Positions 57,206 to 64,000 of a DNA stretch of 64,000 nucleotides are shown in pieces. The position numbers and the translations under genes were made by a program. This DNA comes from Stieleria magnilauensis (GTDB lineage Bacteria > Planctomycetota > Planctomycetia > Pirellulales > Pirellulaceae). Under the pieces are notes generated by a model. The model did not search any database and had not been told where the DNA came from. It was given only the letters and a program-made list of their open reading frames with translations. The stretch is from the NCBI GenBank assembly GCA_007753675.1, contig CP036432.1, positions 1,028,394-1,092,393 on the forward strand, read 5' to 3'. Every line of letters begins with the position of its first letter. Positions within the stretch are counted from its first letter, which is position 1.

Positions 57206-57787
57206 ATGCTTTGGCCCATTGTCCTACCGTTTCAAATAACGGGCGTTGCTTTCCTGCTTGCGGTCGTACTTCTGACTGCCACGCGAACGCCACGGAAATG
57301 GACTCGCATCAACACACTGCTGATTTCGTCCATCGCGGCGATCGTTCTTTTCATACCCTCGTGTACTGGTGTCATGTTCGTCGCGGACTCCATCCGCTTC
57401 GGGCACTTCCATTACGACTCGTTTGACGCAATCCCCGACTTTCGATCGCAACGCTACTTGCCTCGCGCCGCATCGAACATTGAGATGCACAAGCACGCCA
57501 ATGGCTACAGAGCACGGTACGACATATCCGCCACCGACTTTAAGGCCTATCTCGACGGATTGTGGACGCAATACGGTGAGCATTCCGCCGTCGAGCGTGG
57601 TGGTTTCATGGAGGAGGGGCAAACGGTGTCACCTGAGCTATTCAACCATGCATTTGACGGACTAAACTGGTCGTGTCCCGCGACTGCTATCGTCTATTAC
57701 AGTCCATCCGAGGGTGATGGCGGTGGCGCAACGTACTACTTCGATGCTGACGCTGGCCTAATGTTTCAACGAACGGGGTTCTGGTGA
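57206..57787 (+). CDS. Cassette gene: two-helix membrane protein
   Basis: The 193-aa protein has two N-terminal membrane helices (IVLPFQITGVAFLLAVVLL; INTLLISSIAAIVLFIP). A soluble domain with YDISATDFKAYLDGLWTQYG and a C-terminal AIVYYSPSEGDGGGATYYF follows. The soluble part is probably extracytoplasmic. No family recognised. Confidence 0.72.
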   Translation: MLWPIVLPFQITGVAFLLAVVLLTATRTPRKWTRINTLLISSIAAIVLFIPSCTGVMFVADSIRFGHFHYDSFDAIPDFRSQRYLPRAASNIEMHKHANGYRARYDISATDFKAYLDGLWTQYGEHSAVERGGFMEEGQTVSPELFNHAFDGLNWSCPATAIVYYSPSEGDGGGATYYFDADAGLMFQRTGFW

Positions 57788-57802
57788 TCTGCATGGAGAG
57801 GC

Positions 57803-57892
57803 GGGGAACCACCCCGTGCACCGGAGCCGGGCTTGCGGGCGTTTTGGCAATGGTTGACTTTACACTCCCGGCCCCGTGACGGGCACCGTTCT
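57803..57892 (+). repeat. attC
   Basis: GGGGAACCACCCCGTGCACCG pairs with CCCCGTGACGGGCACCGTTC; the inner stem is GCCGGG / CCCGGC. Crossover is at G57888^TT. Confidence 0.87.
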
Positions 57893-57927
57893 GTGGAAAC
57901 AACATCGAAGTTTAAGAGGCGAGTTGA

Positions 57928-58512
57928 TTGTCTGACGTGCCGCATTTATTGATCGTCGGTGGACCGAACGGATCCGGCAAGACAACGGTCGCGATGCGAT
58001 ACTCAGCGTTTCTGTCTGTGCCCTACATTGGAGCCGATGCAATCGCGGTGTCGATCTGTCCCGCGGACCCCGCATCTGCAAGGATTGCTGCAGGACGACA
58101 GTTCAGTCGAAGTGTAGGAGAATTCCTTGCAAGTGGAACATCCTTTGTTGCTGAATCGACATTATCAGGACGATCCCTTCGCAGGAATCTGATCAAGGCA
58201 GGGCAACGCGGCTTTGAGATCACGATCGCATTTGTTTTTGTCGACTCGGAAGACGTTTGCGTCGCCCGAGTGGCGGAGCGAGTTCGCAAAGGCGGACACG
58301 ATGTTCCGGAAAATGATATTCGACGCCGTTTTGGTCGAAGTATCAATAACTTCTGGACAGTCTATCGAGGATTGGCTGACAATTGGGTTGTATTGTACAA
58401 TGGAGGTGGTCGCATTCAGGATGTTTCAGCAGGGTCACGTTCCCATCTGACGATTCGCGACTCAACGCTCCACTCCCTTTTTATGACCTCGGTGCAATCG
58501 CAAGATGATTAG
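57928..58512 (+). CDS. Cassette gene: zeta-toxin family P-loop kinase
   Basis: 194 aa from a TTG start (SDVPHLLIVGGPNGSGKTTV). Walker A is GGPNGSGKTT. FVAESTLSGRSLRRNLIKAG and the Arg-rich RVAERVRKGGHDVPENDIRRRFGRSINNF match the zeta/PezT-like group. PezT-type toxins phosphorylate UDP-N-acetylglucosamine and poison cell-wall synthesis; distant members may act on other substrates. The stop overlaps the next gene by 8 nt, indicating a two-gene module in one cassette. Confidence 0.85.
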   Translation: MSDVPHLLIVGGPNGSGKTTVAMRYSAFLSVPYIGADAIAVSICPADPASARIAAGRQFSRSVGEFLASGTSFVAESTLSGRSLRRNLIKAGQRGFEITIAFVFVDSEDVCVARVAERVRKGGHDVPENDIRRRFGRSINNFWTVYRGLADNWVVLYNGGGRIQDVSAGSRSHLTIRDSTLHSLFMTSVQSQDD

Positions 58513-58747
58513 ACGGGCCAAGCTAACTGCCAAGACATACGCTACCGTTGACGAGCTCATCCGACTCGGAGGAATTGCCGTCGAGGACGCCCAGGATGAA
58601 AGCAGACGTTTAGGCGTACCCAACGTCTACTCGATCAACGGTCGACTGTACTACGAAACGCCATCTGGTGAACTGTCGTCGGAAGACCCGTACAGGGAGA
58701 AACAGTCAGCCACAGAACCAAGGGATGCAACTGAGCGGCGGAGTTAA
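58505..58747 (+). CDS. Cassette gene: small partner (likely antitoxin) of the zeta-like toxin
   Basis: The 80-aa protein begins MIRRAKLTAKTYATVDELIR. The core ESRRLGVPNVYSINGRLYYETPSGEL recurs in small genes next to zeta-like kinases, so an antitoxin role is inferred. The ATG overlaps the toxin stop. The last ten or so residues (TEPRDATERRS) are encoded by attC. Here the toxin comes first, unlike epsilon-zeta and PezAT. Confidence 0.68.
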   Translation: MIRRAKLTAKTYATVDELIRLGGIAVEDAQDESRRLGVPNVYSINGRLYYETPSGELSSEDPYREKQSATEPRDATERRS

Positions 58748-58800
58748 GGTTCTTTGTGAGATGATGTCACCCGCCGCCGCCAGTTGATCCCGGTCGTTCA
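58713..58800 (+). repeat. attC
   Basis: CAGAACCAAGGGATGCAACTG pairs with CAGTTGATCCCGGTCGTTC; the inner stem is GCGGCGG / CCGCCGC. Crossover is at G58796^TT. Confidence 0.88.
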
Positions 58801-59367
58801 CGCTGCTGACCGACGCCTGACGGCAGTGCCGATTTCTCTTTCGTGTGTTCAGCGTGTTTCGTGGTTCCCTCTCCTGCGATGTTCTCAGCATCGTCCAAAA
58901 CCGGAAATTCAGGCTGCGATTGGTGCGCTCGAAGTGCGCCCCTCGGATTTAGTTCGACCTCTGTTTCCTAGGGTTCGCTCCTGATGTCACGGTTCGATAG
59001 GAGCGCTGGCGCGCTTGCTGGAAGAGCCTCACGCAAAGTCGCCAAGCCGCAAAGATTTGAACCCGCTACTTTGCGGCTTCGCGTCTTTGCGTGATTCTTA
59101 TCTTTCTTGGTGCACGGTCGTCTCGGCCGAACGAGGCAAACCGACGCCTGTCGATACCAACGCTGACAACCGACGCCTGACGCATTGGCTGCTGATTGGG
59201 AGACGCGATTTCCCTCGGTGATTTCAATCGTGTACATTGGCAACCAGCGATGACGGCTCAAGCTGTCGTGGTGGCCGATCCGCGTGAACCAAGTGGTGCA
59301 CCGCAGTCGGCGAGTCGAGTTTGTATTTGAGTTCCGGTCCATCGCGCCGACGCGGTGACCACCGCCG
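58797..59367 (+). other. Gene-less recurrent cassette, copy 3 (most complete)
   Basis: 571 nt with all shared landmarks in order: CCGACGCCTGACG, the TTTCGTGTGTT...GTTTCGTGGTT block, GGTGCGCTCGAA, ACGCAAAGTCGCCAAGCCG with its inverted partner, two further CCGACGCCTG motifs, GTGTACATTGGC and the attC. No open frame is common to the four copies. Confidence 0.75.
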
Positions 59368-59372
59368 TTCGC
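59284..59372 (+). repeat. attC of recurrent cassette copy 3
   Basis: GTGAACCAAGTGGTGCACCG pairs with CGCGGTGACCACCGCCGTTC; nearly identical to 57088-57175 and to the split site at 42147/43937. Crossover is at G59367^TT. Confidence 0.9.
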
Positions 59373-59383
59373 CCGTCTATCGA

Positions 59384-59767
59384 ATGAAAGCATTCACACC
59401 GAAGTCAACGGCTTACCTGAGAGCAGGGCAATACTGGAGCCTTCCGCTAAAACGCGGCCTCTATGGTTGTGGTGTTGTGCTTTCACGTGTTGAACGCGAA
59501 GGAAAACCAGACACTAGAATGTTCCTAGCCGGACTGCTTGAGTGGATCAGCGATTCGCAACCGACAGACGAAGCAATTGTGAATAGGCCAATCGCCTCAA
59601 GACACTTTGCGCACATCAAGATGATTCAAATGACGGGTGGCCAACTTATTGGCGAGCTTACTCCTTGGTGGGAAATCGATAATCTTGGTTCATTTAGCGA
59701 CGACATACCGACGGCGGGATACAATGTTTTTACCATCCTTGCCCAAAAGCAAGCCGATGCGAAGTAA
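59384..59767 (+). CDS. Cassette gene: Imm26-like immunity family protein
   Basis: The 127-aa protein starts MKAFTPKSTAYLRAGQYWSL, 17 nt into the cassette. The N-terminal pattern G.YW.LPL..GLYG.GVVL and the later MIQMTGGQLIGELTPWW resemble the Imm26 family of polymorphic-toxin immunity proteins. No toxin gene is adjacent, so it may be an orphan. Confidence 0.6.
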   Translation: MKAFTPKSTAYLRAGQYWSLPLKRGLYGCGVVLSRVEREGKPDTRMFLAGLLEWISDSQPTDEAIVNRPIASRHFAHIKMIQMTGGQLIGELTPWWEIDNLGSFSDDIPTAGYNVFTILAQKQADAK

Positions 59768-59776
59768 TGCTTAGGG

Positions 59777-59864
59777 GCGAACCATGCGATGAACCGAAGT
59801 CACGGAGTCGTCGTTTTTGACAATGGAAAATCTTTCGCCGCGACTGGGTGATCGCGGTCGTTCG
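59777..59864 (+). repeat. attC
   Basis: GCGAACCATGCGATGAACCG with CTGGGTGATCGCGGTCGTTC; the right arm and loop are almost identical to the attC at 56341. Crossover is at G59860^TT. Confidence 0.85.
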
Positions 59865-59876
59865 TCCAAACTAGCT

Positions 59877-60326
59877 TCACGGAGCCTGGAGTCGCAGTGT
59901 TGCCCGACGCTCATCAAGATACTTCTCGATTGCGTTGTGACCGCGTTGCGTTTGATTGACTACAAGTGACAGATTTTGCGGGTATGGCGCGATCTCTGCG
60001 GGTCCGCCATTTGTGTCCCAGGAGTTTTGTTCAACAGATTGCTGGATGCTTTGAATCAGCTTCCCAAAGTCTGCAATCGATTCTGGTCCGTCTGCCAACA
60101 CCAAATCGGAAACGCGATAGTGCCGCTTGACCAGCTTGGCGTTCTGTGATTCCGCCCAACCATTGTCGTATCCTTTCGCGTAGCCTTCACTGCCGCCCCG
60201 TTCTTTTCCCAATTTGAATGCACCAAATCCGACTGCGAGCAAAAGTATCGCGAAGAGCATAGCTTTCAACCCAAATTTCGCTCTGGGATGAATTGGGACC
60301 TTGATGTGAAACTCAAACGCATCCAT
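59877..60326 (-). CDS. Reverse-oriented cassette gene: membrane-anchored planctomycete protein
   Basis: About 149 aa from MDAFEFHIKVPIHPRAKFGL. One membrane helix (MLFAILLLAVGFGAFKLG) is followed by a soluble domain containing YRVSDLVLADGPESI. The block SWDTNGGPAEIAPYPQNLSL then VVNQTQRGHNAIEKYLDERR is the common planctomycete SWxxxGGxxxI...L.V.QT...H..I module. It is the only convincing minus-strand gene in a cassette, so it cannot be read from an array promoter and should carry its own. Confidence 0.72.
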   Translation of the reverse strand: MDAFEFHIKVPIHPRAKFGLKAMLFAILLLAVGFGAFKLGKERGGSEGYAKGYDNGWAESQNAKLVKRHYRVSDLVLADGPESIADFGKLIQSIQQSVEQNSWDTNGGPAEIAPYPQNLSLVVNQTQRGHNAIEKYLDERRATLRLQAP

Positions 60327-60418
60327 CTTAATGCACCCTGTGTTTTCGATCTCAACTTGCAACCTGCACATCCTATGGCATCATCCGCTCAGTGGACAAC
60401 AGGCTGTCTGAGTGGACG

Positions 60419-60508
60419 GACGAACCAGCGAATGCACATGAGCGACGGAATCAGCTTTGTCCTTGAGTTTAGAACGTATGCCGTCACCATGTGATTCGTA
60501 TCGTTCAC
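60419..60508 (+). repeat. attC
   Basis: GACGAACCAGCGAATGCACATG pairs with CATGTGATTCGTATCGTTC; the inner stem is GCGACGG / CCGTCAC, imperfect. Crossover is at G60503^TT. It follows the reverse-oriented cassette. Confidence 0.85.
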
Positions 60509-60990
60509 GCTGCTAGGCGACGCCTGACACGCTAGTCACTACGATTCGTGTCATTCGAGTGATTCGTGGACAAATCTCTTCTCCGCCGATTTCGTGAATG
60601 TCCAACGCCTGACATCCCGACTGCGATTGGTGCGCTCGAATTACGCCCACCAGATTGCATCAGACCTCTGTTTCCTGTGATTCGCTCATGACGTCACGGT
60701 TTGAAGTGTACGCCGATGTAGCTGCTGGAAAGACCTCACGCAAAGTCGCCAAGCCGCAAAGATTTGAACCCGCTCCTTTGCGGCTTCGCGACTTTGCGTG
60801 ATTCTTATAACTCTTGGTGCGCGGTCGCCTCGGCCGAACGAGGCAAACCGACGCCTGTCGATCCCCACGCTGACGACCGACGCCTGACATCCCGACCGGA
60901 AAATGGGGGCCTCGATTTCCCGTGGCGTTTCGGATTGAGTACATTGACAAAGTCCGCCGATGGCTGTGCTGTCGTCGTGGCCGGACGCGC
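60504..60990 (+). other. Gene-less recurrent cassette, copy 4, truncated; end of the array
   Basis: This has the landmarks of copies 1 and 3 up to GTCGTCGTGGCCGGACGCG, but then reads CAAGCCATCC instead of TGAACCAAG, so its attC is missing. No attC is seen further right. This marks the distal end of the array. Confidence 0.72.
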
Positions 60991-61812
60991 AAGCCATCCG
61001 CTCGCACACGCCGTCACAAAGTTGGCGTCAATTGAAGACACATGCTCGCTCGCGGTGCCTCGCTAAACGGTGGACGTTGAAATCAATCGCATTGCTTTCC
61101 GCTTTGACGGTTGGCGTGCGGTCACGGTGGGGCGGCGTTGCGTGGGACTCCGGGTCGGAAGGCTGACGCCAGCTTCTTGAATCCTCTGGCCGCAGGTCGT
61201 CAGCGTTTTGGTGCGGTCGCCGTCTTGATCTCTTCTGGACCGTTGAGTGATTCGCAGGCGTATGGCTCCCCCGTCACTCGCGTCGTGTGGTCCGCGGTGT
61301 TTGTCTTTTAGTGAAAGACCAAACCGACCGAACGCACGACGCGATGATCCTTGGGAGTCGAGCGGCATTGGAGGTTGGAGGTGCACCTGTTAGATCCGAA
61401 CGTACTGTGTCGGCCTTCCAGGCCTGCGCGGAAGTTGCATCGGGGACCGGGCCCTGACGGGCCCGGCAGTCACTCTGTCAGCCCGCTGGGCTTTTTTATC
61501 GTAGGGTGACGCTGCGCTGACCTCCGGCTACTCGCTGTGATCCCTCCGGGATGTCGATTTGCTTGCTCTGGCAAGTGAATAAGAAAACGCGGCGGTGCGG
61601 GAGGCGGAGCCGGTTCCGCCTCCCGCCACCCAACTCGATTTTGCCTGGGACAAAAACGCTGGCACGCATTGGCAGGATCCGTTCTAATCGAGTCCGATCA
61701 CGGGCCCAAGGGAAGGCCGACAAAGTTATGGCGTCGATCTATCCCTGTTCCTTCGCATGCGTGGATAGATCGCAAACGTTCTGTCTACAACTGGCACATC
61801 GTGAGGTCCAAA
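60991..61812. other. Region between the integron and the next gene, with a REP-like repeat
   Basis: From 60991 to about 61395 nothing recognisable is found. From 61400 to 61565 there are dispersed-repeat motifs (TGTCGGCC / GGCCTG, GGGCCCTGACGGGCCC, and GCTGCGCTGACCTCCGGCTAC shared with 18800-18820). No gene supported. Confidence 0.5.
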
Positions 61813-62388
61813 ATGATGCGTCCCGGTTTCGTTTGTTTGCTGGCCTTCACCATGGCCGCGGCCATTGCTACCGAGTTACCCGCTCAGGTCCCCACACCGG
61901 AGTCGAGCGCGCGTGAACAGTTCAACCAAGTGTTCGTCAAAGTCATCGTGCCCATCACCCCTCACACTCCTAAGCAGGACGGCCCCGTCGTTGAGTCTTG
62001 GGTTGCAGAGCAGCTCAAACAACTGGGCGAGTCCGAATACTTTGCTGTCACGAACTGGGTGCCTGTTTGTGACGGGCTACTTGCGGACGATCTCGTAGAC
62101 AATCGCGTTCGTCTTCACGGCAAACTCCCCTTTTGCCCTGTTGGCGGAGACATTCCTGAACGGGAAAACGGTCGCTTGTTGGTTCGCGTTGGAGGCTTTA
62201 CGCCAGGCGGTGGCGAAGCGAACATCAGGCTACCGGATGAACCAGGTAGTCGAGCCGTTGGGCCCGTGCGGTTGCTTGTTGGGAAAGAAGGAAAGCGGAT
62301 GAAGATCGAAGAAGGGCTCCCATATGTGGCAGTCATCATTGCGCCGCCACCTCTGGAGAGAGTCACGTTACGCGGCGATGCCAAATAG
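61813..62388 (+). CDS. Secreted protein of unknown function
   Basis: The 191-aa protein starts MMRPGFVCLLAFTMAAAIAT, a signal peptide. The rest is a beta-rich soluble domain (RLLVRVGGFTPGGGEANIRL; GKEGKRMKIEEGLPYVAVII). Longer upstream starts exist, including GTG 61801, but the signal peptide supports 61813. No family recognised. Confidence 0.75.
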   Translation: MMRPGFVCLLAFTMAAAIATELPAQVPTPESSAREQFNQVFVKVIVPITPHTPKQDGPVVESWVAEQLKQLGESEYFAVTNWVPVCDGLLADDLVDNRVRLHGKLPFCPVGGDIPERENGRLLVRVGGFTPGGGEANIRLPDEPGSRAVGPVRLLVGKEGKRMKIEEGLPYVAVIIAPPPLERVTLRGDAK

Positions 62389-62499
62389 GCAGATCAAGGT
62401 GATAAACCGGAGCCGCCGATCACGCGAATTCTGAAATCATCGTTGTTTGGCGGCGGCCCGATTACCGCCGGTGTCTCTGCGACTCAATCGATTGTTGTC

Positions 62500-63282
62500 A
62501 TGAATGTGGATCAGCTTGCAGCCGAGCAACTTAAAGACTTTGACCGGCAACGTCCCGGTAGTTCTTTCGCGAATCCCGAAGTTTTCCTTTCTGTTGAACA
62601 GTCTTACGCGTTGCAGTTCCAGGTAGCAGGGCTTCGCGAGCAGCGCGGTGAACAAGTGGCTGGCTACAAGATCGGCTGCATCAGTCGCACGATGCAAAAC
62701 CAACTCGGTCTCGACAGTCCGGTTTTCGGTCACGTTTGGCAGTCAGAACTGCACGCGTCTGGTGGCACGCTCCACGCGACGAGGTTTGATGGGTTAGCGA
62801 TCGAAGGTGAGTTCGCAGTCCGATTGGCCGACGACGTGCCGTCTGCTCAATGGTTGCGGCGGAATGCCGAGGTCCTCGCGGCAGGCTTCGTTGTCATCGA
62901 GCTTCACAACTATGTCTTCCGTGGATTACCCGATCGACGTGCGGCCGAATTGATTGCCAACAATGCGATTCACGCTGGAGTTGTGCTTCCCGTCGAGGAG
63001 ACGCCGCTTGAGAACGCCGAAGCTCTCTCCTCTGCAACCGTTCGAGTCTTGCGTAACGGCGAGCTTCTCGGAGAGGCTGCGGGAAGTGAGCTTGAGGGCG
63101 GCCCGCTGGCCAGTGTGGTCAGCCTGGCAGAACACCTCGAGAAATACGGCCGCCGATTGCGTCGCGGCCAAGTCGTCCTGACCGGCTCCCCATTGCCACT
63201 TTGGCGCGTGGCGGTCGGGGACGTTATCGAAGTACAATGTGACCCGTTTGGCAAGACGGCGAGGGTGCGCGTTGACGATTAG
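62500..63282 (+). CDS. 2-keto-4-pentenoate hydratase / FAH-like protein
   Basis: The 260-aa protein starts MNVDQLAAEQLKDFDRQRPG. The MhpD-like core AGYKIGCISRTMQNQLGL, FDGLAIEGEFAVRLADDV and GFVVIELHNYVF matches the family. Its members hydrate 2-hydroxypentadienoate or decarboxylate oxalocrotonate in aromatic meta-cleavage. The metal-binding acidic residues are probably in EGEFA and IELHN. No other catabolic gene is adjacent, so the substrate is unknown. Confidence 0.82.
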   Translation: MNVDQLAAEQLKDFDRQRPGSSFANPEVFLSVEQSYALQFQVAGLREQRGEQVAGYKIGCISRTMQNQLGLDSPVFGHVWQSELHASGGTLHATRFDGLAIEGEFAVRLADDVPSAQWLRRNAEVLAAGFVVIELHNYVFRGLPDRRAAELIANNAIHAGVVLPVEETPLENAEALSSATVRVLRNGELLGEAAGSELEGGPLASVVSLAEHLEKYGRRLRRGQVVLTGSPLPLWRVAVGDVIEVQCDPFGKTARVRVDD

Positions 63283-63399
63283 AAACGCTGAGCCATTGCG
63301 TGAACAGTAGCGGCGAAGGCGTCGCGTACGCGTATTTGCCGGGAGGATTGCCGCAAAAGTTGTCGTCTGTTTCGTTTCAACCATGAACCAGGAGTTGTA

Positions 63400-63909
63400 G
63401 TGCGGGAACTGAAACGAAGGGTGATTGGGCTATGCCTTGTCCCCGTCCTATTGGCTGTGCTCGATGGATCCGTGACACTGATTGGTCAGCCGGTGGGTTA
63501 CTGGGGCGGAGATTATTCACAAGCTCTCGAAGGTACCCCAGCATTTCGGATTCTTCTTAGACAAGGCCCTGCAGTGTTCATGGCAGGGTTAGCAATCTAT
63601 ATGTCAGCATTTGTTGGCATGATTGTGATGCTGCCGCGAACACTAGCCCTCGCTATTTGCCTTCAATTCACCCTCGGTCACACGATTGGCGCGTTTTCGT
63701 GGATCAACCGCTTTCCGCACACTCGAATGTTGCCCTTCGTCATCAACTCGGTCGCTGCACTCAGTCTAGCGTTAGGCATTCATTGGGTGTGGACGTCCCC
63801 ACTGCAGGAAGACACCTTGTTGGTTTCAAGTTTGCCAACGGTCACTCGCTGGGCACTCGTTGCGACGCTGTGTTTCATCACGATTCTGTTCATGCTTCCG
63901 TGGGAGTGA
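63400..63909 (+). CDS. Small integral membrane protein
   Basis: 169 aa from a GTG start with GGAG 6 nt upstream (RELKRRVIGLCLVPVLLAVL). About five hydrophobic helices are predicted: VIGLCLVPVLLAVL, AVFMAGLAIYMSAFVGMIVML, LALAICLQFTLGHTIGAF, LPFVINSVAALSLALGI and WALVATLCFITILFML. No family recognised. Confidence 0.7.
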   Translation: MRELKRRVIGLCLVPVLLAVLDGSVTLIGQPVGYWGGDYSQALEGTPAFRILLRQGPAVFMAGLAIYMSAFVGMIVMLPRTLALAICLQFTLGHTIGAFSWINRFPHTRMLPFVINSVAALSLALGIHWVWTSPLQEDTLLVSSLPTVTRWALVATLCFITILFMLPWE

Positions 63910-64000
63910 GTCGACCTGAGGCCCAGGTGCTAGCTGCACCGCACTTTTGATCCGCCGTAGAACGATGTGTTGCACACGGAGCGGCGGGGGGCGGCGCTAC

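Overview
The window reads as a chromosomal segment of a planctomycete close to Rhodopirellula/Pirellulaceae. The evidence is a secreted protein with the planctomycete N-terminal export motif (ESLEKRNLLA), a DUF1501 / DUF1549-DUF1553 gene pair, many secreted or lipoprotein genes, frequent GTG/TTG starts with few Shine-Dalgarno sites, and several families of palindromic intergenic repeats. No rRNA, tRNA or CRISPR array was seen.

Region 1 (1-38.6 kb) is mostly ordinary chromosome. It opens with two direct copies of one IS1182-family element (the first cut by the window edge). These are followed by phosphatidylserine decarboxylase, a serine hydrolase, a lipoprotein, a BON-domain protein, trpA, a divergent phosphoglucose isomerase, a large repeat-bearing surface protein, gpmI and monomeric NADP-isocitrate dehydrogenase. 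Next come a minus-strand unit (DUF1549/DUF1553, DUF1501, EF-hand lipoprotein) and a tightly overlapping plus-strand unit (GATase-like membrane protein, ABC ATPase, two-lobed ABC-2 permease, HEAT-repeat protein). An IS110 element, a Tat-exported deacetylase-like protein, a DegT-type aminotransferase and a TPR/GT41 O-GlcNAc-transferase-like protein follow.

Region 2 (38.7-61.0 kb) is a chromosomal integron. A minus-strand intI has kept all catalytic residues but lost its core-binding domain through an internal deletion with a frameshift. Upstream of it is a candidate attI with repeated CTTATC/GATAAG dyads. From position 40516 a plus-strand cassette array runs to about 60990, with about 18 attC sites of roughly 86 nt. 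Each begins (C)GAACCA and has a TGCACC-type left arm, a right arm ending (C)CGTT, and a cassette boundary at G^TT. Cassette genes include CbrC-like, DUF5661 plus a VIT1-family transporter, S1-domain, DUF4275 and Imm26-like proteins, a zeta-toxin/partner pair, small membrane or secreted proteins, and one reverse-oriented gene. Two cassette types without a convincing gene recur, one twice (532/533 nt) and one four times.

The most striking feature is how mobile elements use the attC sites. An IS1111-like IS110-family element splits one attC. A 756-nt ORF-less group II intron splits another at practically the same stem position and in antisense; removing it on paper restores a canonical attC arm. 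A second IS110-family element begins at the crossover base of a third attC. An IS91-family element with a frameshifted tyrosine recombinase lies between two attC boundaries, next to CAAG and GAAC tetranucleotides. With intI broken, the array looks frozen for integrase-driven shuffling but still colonised by elements that recognise attC.

Region 3 (61.0-64.0 kb) returns to ordinary chromosome: a secreted protein, a MhpD/FAH-like hydratase and a membrane protein.
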